From the NCBI RefSeq assembly GCF_004135975.1, contig NZ_CP026538.1, positions 1,054,001 to 1,118,000 of the forward strand: a DNA stretch of 64,000 nucleotides. Reading direction: 5' to 3'. The translations under genes and the position numbers were made by a program. Position 1 is the first letter of the stretch. Every line of letters starts with the position of its first letter. Below are positions 61,141 to 64,000 of the stretch, in pieces. This stretch comes from Solidesulfovibrio carbinolicus. GTDB taxonomy: Bacteria; Desulfobacterota; Desulfovibrionia; Desulfovibrionales; Desulfovibrionaceae. The notes under the pieces were generated by a model. The model was not told the DNA's origin and made no database searches. It saw only the letters and a list, made by a program, of their open reading frames with translations.

Positions 61141-62528
61141 TTACTGCACGGCCTCGGGCAGGGTCACCAGCCACAATTCGGTCTTTTCGCCCGTGGGTAC
61201 AATGGCAAAGGTCGTGTCCACGGGCTTGCCCTCGTAGCTGGCCTTGCCGTCCGGGCTAAGCTCGTAGTCGGTGGGGTCGGCGACGGGCTTGCCGTCCTTG
61301 TCGGCGGCCGGCTTCTCGACCTTGCCGGCCAAGCCGAAATCGTTGTCCGAGGCCACGACCAGGGTCTTGCCGTCCGGGAGCAGGGCCAGGCCTTCGGCCT
61401 TTTCGGCTTTCAGCCCAGTTCGCGCAGATCAAAAAGCCGCTTCTTGGCCGCCGGTACGACGCCAAGCCCCTCCAGGGCGGCAAGATCGGCCACGGTTTCC
61501 AGGGCCGAGCCGTCCGGCGCGGTCTTGCCGGCCAAGTCCGTGGCCTTGGCAAGGTCCACGACATACACGGTGTTGCGCATGACCTTGTCCGCGCCCTTGG
61601 CCTGCTCCACGGTGACGAGGCGACCGGGGCCGGCGGCGGTCAGGTCGCCGAGCTTGGCGTCGGCGTTTTTCTTGTAGATGGCCACATCGTGGGGATAGGC
61701 GAACATGCGGACGGCGCCGGTTGCCGGATCAAGCTCCACCAGCCGGATGAACGGGGCCTTGGAAGCCTTGACCTTGCCGTCGACGTCGAGGATCGACTGC
61801 ACGGCGGCGATGACCTTGCCGTCGGGCATAACGGCCAGACCCTCGAAGCCTCGGTTGGGCTGGCGCTTGGCCAGAATTTCGGGCAGCCCCTGGCCCGGGG
61901 CGAACTTATTGAGGATCTTGCCCGTGGCCGCTTCCACCTTGATGAGAAACGGGCCGTACTCGTCGCACAGCCACAGGTTGCCGTCGGTGGGGTCCACGGC
62001 GATGCCCTCGGGATCGACGCCGTCGGCGTCCATGGGCAGGACGCCCAGATCCGGGCCAAGGCCGGTCTCGCCGGTGGAGCCGGTGGTTCCGGCCGGAATG
62101 GGCCGGCCGGACAAGAGCTTACCCTCGGCCGTGCGCAAGGGCTTGACCTCAAGCACTTCCACGGCGTCGCCTTTCAGGCGCAGCTTGGCGATGGACGGGG
62201 CGTAGTCCGGGGCTGGGAAGAACTTGGCCGGCACGGGCTTGGCGTCCGGGGCGGCGCGGTAGTTCGGGGCGTCGGCGTTGGGGCCTCGGTCGCCCACGGC
62301 CCACAGCAGTATGGAGCCGTCGGCGTCGCGGCCGGCATAGGCCACGCCCGAGCCCAGGCCCAGGGGGAAACCAGTCGGAAAGGCGGCGGCCAGGGCGGCC
62401 GGGGCAGGCACGTTGGCGGAAGCGGGCGCTTCGACCAGGTATTTTTGGACGGTGGGGGCCTCGGCGGCCAGGGCCGGCCCGGCCCCGAGCAGCACGGCCA
62501 GGGCGGCCGGCAGGAAACGGCTTGTCAT
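61141..62528 (-). pseudogene. Phytase-like secreted esterase with a frameshift near its C-terminus
   Basis: ATG 62528 (AAGGAG six bases upstream) starts a protein with signal peptide (cleavage after ALA, about residue 22) and the esterase-like-phytase family pattern: GFPLGLGSGVAYAG, LWAVGDRGPNADAPNY, PEGIAVDPTDGNLWLCDEYGPFLIKVE, NRGFEGLAVMPDG. The frame stops at 61410 after LFDLRELG. In another frame the expected continuation (LKAEKAEGLALLPDGKTLV...ASDNDFGLAG) runs to 61141. A single lost base near 61408-61412 explains this. It may be a pseudogene, a sequencing error, or less likely a programmed shift. Expected activity is a periplasmic phosphoesterase-type beta-propeller. Confidence 0.8.
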
Positions 62529-62602
62529 GGAGCGCTCCTTGGAAGTTTGCCAAGGATTGCACCCTGCCGTGCCGTGTTGGCGACGGCGTGGCGACAGCCC
62601 GG

Positions 62603-63586
62603 TTACGACATGGCCGGCAGGGCGGCGGCGGCCGGCGCGGCCGGGAGCAGCATGGTCAGATTCGGGGCAATCAGGCTGGCGGCCACGGCGCACAGCCCGA
62701 TCAGGGCCAGGACCGCGCCGAAAAAGCCGGCCACCAGCAGCAGCTTGTGGCGCAGGGCGTTTTCCTGAGGCATGACGAAGCCGAAGCAGACCAGGGCCAG
62801 CAACAGCCCGGTGCCGTAACTCCCCAGGGACATGGCCAGGGTGGTAGTCAGCTCGCCGGCCAGGGGTAAAAGCCCCAACCCCAGCCAGGCCACGCCGGCC
62901 AAGGAGAGCAGCAGGCCGCCAAAGGCGAAGCGCGCGGTCAGGCGCATGGTGAAATTGTAGTAGTCGCGCCCGAAATCGTCCCGGTCGCGCCGCCAGACCA
63001 GCCAGGCAGCGGTGTAGGCCCCGGCCAGGCCCACCGACAGGGGCAGCCCCGTGGCCAGGAAACGCCAGAAAAGCGAATTGCCCGGCGGCAGCAGGAAGAC
63101 GGCGTCGGTGGCCGGGGCCAGCCCCAGGGCCAGGGGCCGCGAGGCGGCCAGGCCGACGTAGAAGGCGGCCCACAACAGCAGCGTGGCGGAGAGGCCGATG
63201 AGTCCGTGCAGGGGCTTTTGGGTCTTGAAGCGCTGCCAGGAGCCGCGATAGGTCAAAAAGGCGGTCGCGCCACCGAGCACCGTGGCGGCCACCGCGCCAA
63301 GGGGCAGGGGCAGACCAAGGTAGTAGGGCGCTTTGGCCGGGGCCAGGAACCATACCGCCGCCAGCACGGCGGCCAGGACGCAAAACAGCCACAACCCGCC
63401 AAGCAGGGCAAAGGTGGCGGCCTGCTGGCCGAATTTGTCGGTGAAGATCTTGAGGCGCTTGACCTTGCTTAGGCCCACCACCGACGTGATGGAAGGGATG
63501 GCGGCGGCGGCCAGAGCCAGGCCGAGATGCACGGCGAAAAGGACCATGACCGCCCAGAACACGGTGATGCGGACAGTCTCGGGCAT
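62603..63586 (-). CDS. Polytopic membrane protein, 327 residues
   Basis: I do not recognise the family. About eight or nine hydrophobic segments lie along the protein (for example residues 5-30, 55-85, 90-110, 130-150, 175-205, 235-260 and 270-300). A basic loop LTYRGSWQRFKTQKP and a charged loop RRDRDDFGRDYYNFTMR separate them. The C-terminus is Ala/Pro rich. ATG 63586 is used with AAGGAG ten bases upstream; the much longer in-frame extension is unrelated sequence. It precedes the esterase gene by 74 bases on the same strand. No function is assigned. Confidence 0.7.
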   Translation of the reverse strand: MPETVRITVFWAVMVLFAVHLGLALAAAAIPSITSVVGLSKVKRLKIFTDKFGQQAATFALLGGLWLFCVLAAVLAAVWFLAPAKAPYYLGLPLPLGAVAATVLGGATAFLTYRGSWQRFKTQKPLHGLIGLSATLLLWAAFYVGLAASRPLALGLAPATDAVFLLPPGNSLFWRFLATGLPLSVGLAGAYTAAWLVWRRDRDDFGRDYYNFTMRLTARFAFGGLLLSLAGVAWLGLGLLPLAGELTTTLAMSLGSYGTGLLLALVCFGFVMPQENALRHKLLLVAGFFGAVLALIGLCAVAASLIAPNLTMLLPAAPAAAALPAMS

Positions 63587-63812
63587 GGGGCGTCTTCTCC
63601 TTGCGGCCTGGGGTTCGTTGCCTGCCGGCGCGGCGCGCGCGGCGCGGCGCGCCAGCGGCTTTGCAGACGGCTTGTGCCCTAATTCCGCTAAAGATGCAAC
63701 AAAACCGGCCGACTCCGGGGCCGGGTTCCAGAATCGGCTTGCGAAAACCGCGCCTGTCACGTAGTTTCTTTCCAAATATGAAAGGTCTTGCAGCGTTAGG
63801 ATAACCACGGCG

Positions 63813-64000
63813 ATGAAACGACGCTCCCTGTCCCTGGCGGCGTCGGCCATGATGCTGGCCGGCGGCCTGCTTGCCGGCTGCGGCCCGGGCAATACCCTGG
63901 CCGTGGGCAAGGGCAGCGACGACTTTCGCCTGCGCGCCGTGGAATCCTCCTTGCAAAAAGCCCAGGACGAACTGAAGGCCATCGCCGGCCGCCAGCAGCA
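63813..64000 (+). CDS. Lipoprotein, 3' end outside the window
   Basis: The ATG at 63813 begins MKRRSLSLAASAMMLAGG, followed by the lipobox LLAGC; Cys at about residue 23 would be lipidated. The visible mature part (about 40 residues) is helical, with LRAVESSLQKAQDELKAIAG, perhaps a coiled coil. The gene continues past the window, so no family can be given. It is divergent from the polytopic membrane protein. Confidence 0.75.
   Translation, partial: MKRRSLSLAASAMMLAGGLLAGCGPGNTLAVGKGSDDFRLRAVESSLQKAQDELKAIAGRQQ

Noticed and set aside
61410-63956. A single 848-residue minus-strand frame running upstream from the esterase
   Set aside because: Only the part after ATG 62528 has a signal peptide and family motifs. 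The upstream part is out-of-frame sequence over the polytopic membrane protein gene.

Overview
The window looks like a piece of a high-G+C deltaproteobacterial sulfate-reducer chromosome, most likely a Desulfovibrionaceae member of the Solidesulfovibrio/Desulfovibrio magneticus type. This is an inference from gene content: a TrmD fused to a second SPOUT-like domain, a MucR-type regulator, an NfnAB ferredoxin:NADP oxidoreductase beside a fumarate reductase/fumarase/malic enzyme cluster, and sigma-54 control. No taxonomic marker gene is present to settle it.

Layout. 1-8.2 kb is housekeeping on the plus strand: an aminotransferase cut by the window edge, a YkgJ-type cysteine-cluster protein, an RRM protein with a strong terminator, then the translation block ffh-rpsP-khpA-rimM-trmD-rplS-rnhB-yraN. 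8.2-15 kb is more accessory: a 23-residue membrane microprotein and its partner, tRNA-Phe with a possible integration scar, a B12-binding radical SAM protein, a secreted Ntn hydrolase, an acyltransferase module bracketed by two inverted 102-bp repeats, and a MucR regulator. 15.3-21.4 kb is one roughly 2000-residue CheB(degenerate)/CheR/multi-PAS/GAF hybrid histidine kinase.

21.5-34.9 kb, minus strand, is a C4-dicarboxylate unit: creA, a sigma-54 enhancer-binding regulator, then dctA-frdC-frdA-frdB-fumA-fumB-nfnA-nfnB-maeB. Tandem inverted-repeat enhancer sites and a consensus sigma-54 promoter sit in front of dctA, so uptake, fumarate reduction/hydration, malate decarboxylation and NADPH/ferredoxin balancing appear to be one regulated pathway. 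35.4 kb carries a catalase with a Fur/PerR-like palindrome in its promoter.

37-49 kb is the most unusual part. A 2814-residue protein is built almost wholly of 349 in-phase octapeptides rich in Ser and Thr. It is followed on the same strand by a TPR-GT41 (O-GlcNAc-transferase-like) glycosyltransferase and preceded by a SAM methyltransferase. A five-fold higher-order repeat of exactly 576 bp (24 octads) is visible in it. This looks like a giant repeat protein with its own O-glycosylation enzymes.

49.4-64 kb holds a small, well-signalled exported protein; a valine-codon leader peptide and attenuator before ilvB and an ACT-domain subunit; a cysteine-bearing PAS histidine kinase; an HDOD protein; a sigma-54-driven zinc-ribbon/PilZ protein; a tightly overlapped TetR-MFP-RND efflux operon; an ABM monooxygenase; a frameshifted phytase-like esterase; a polytopic membrane protein; and the start of a lipoprotein gene cut by the window edge.
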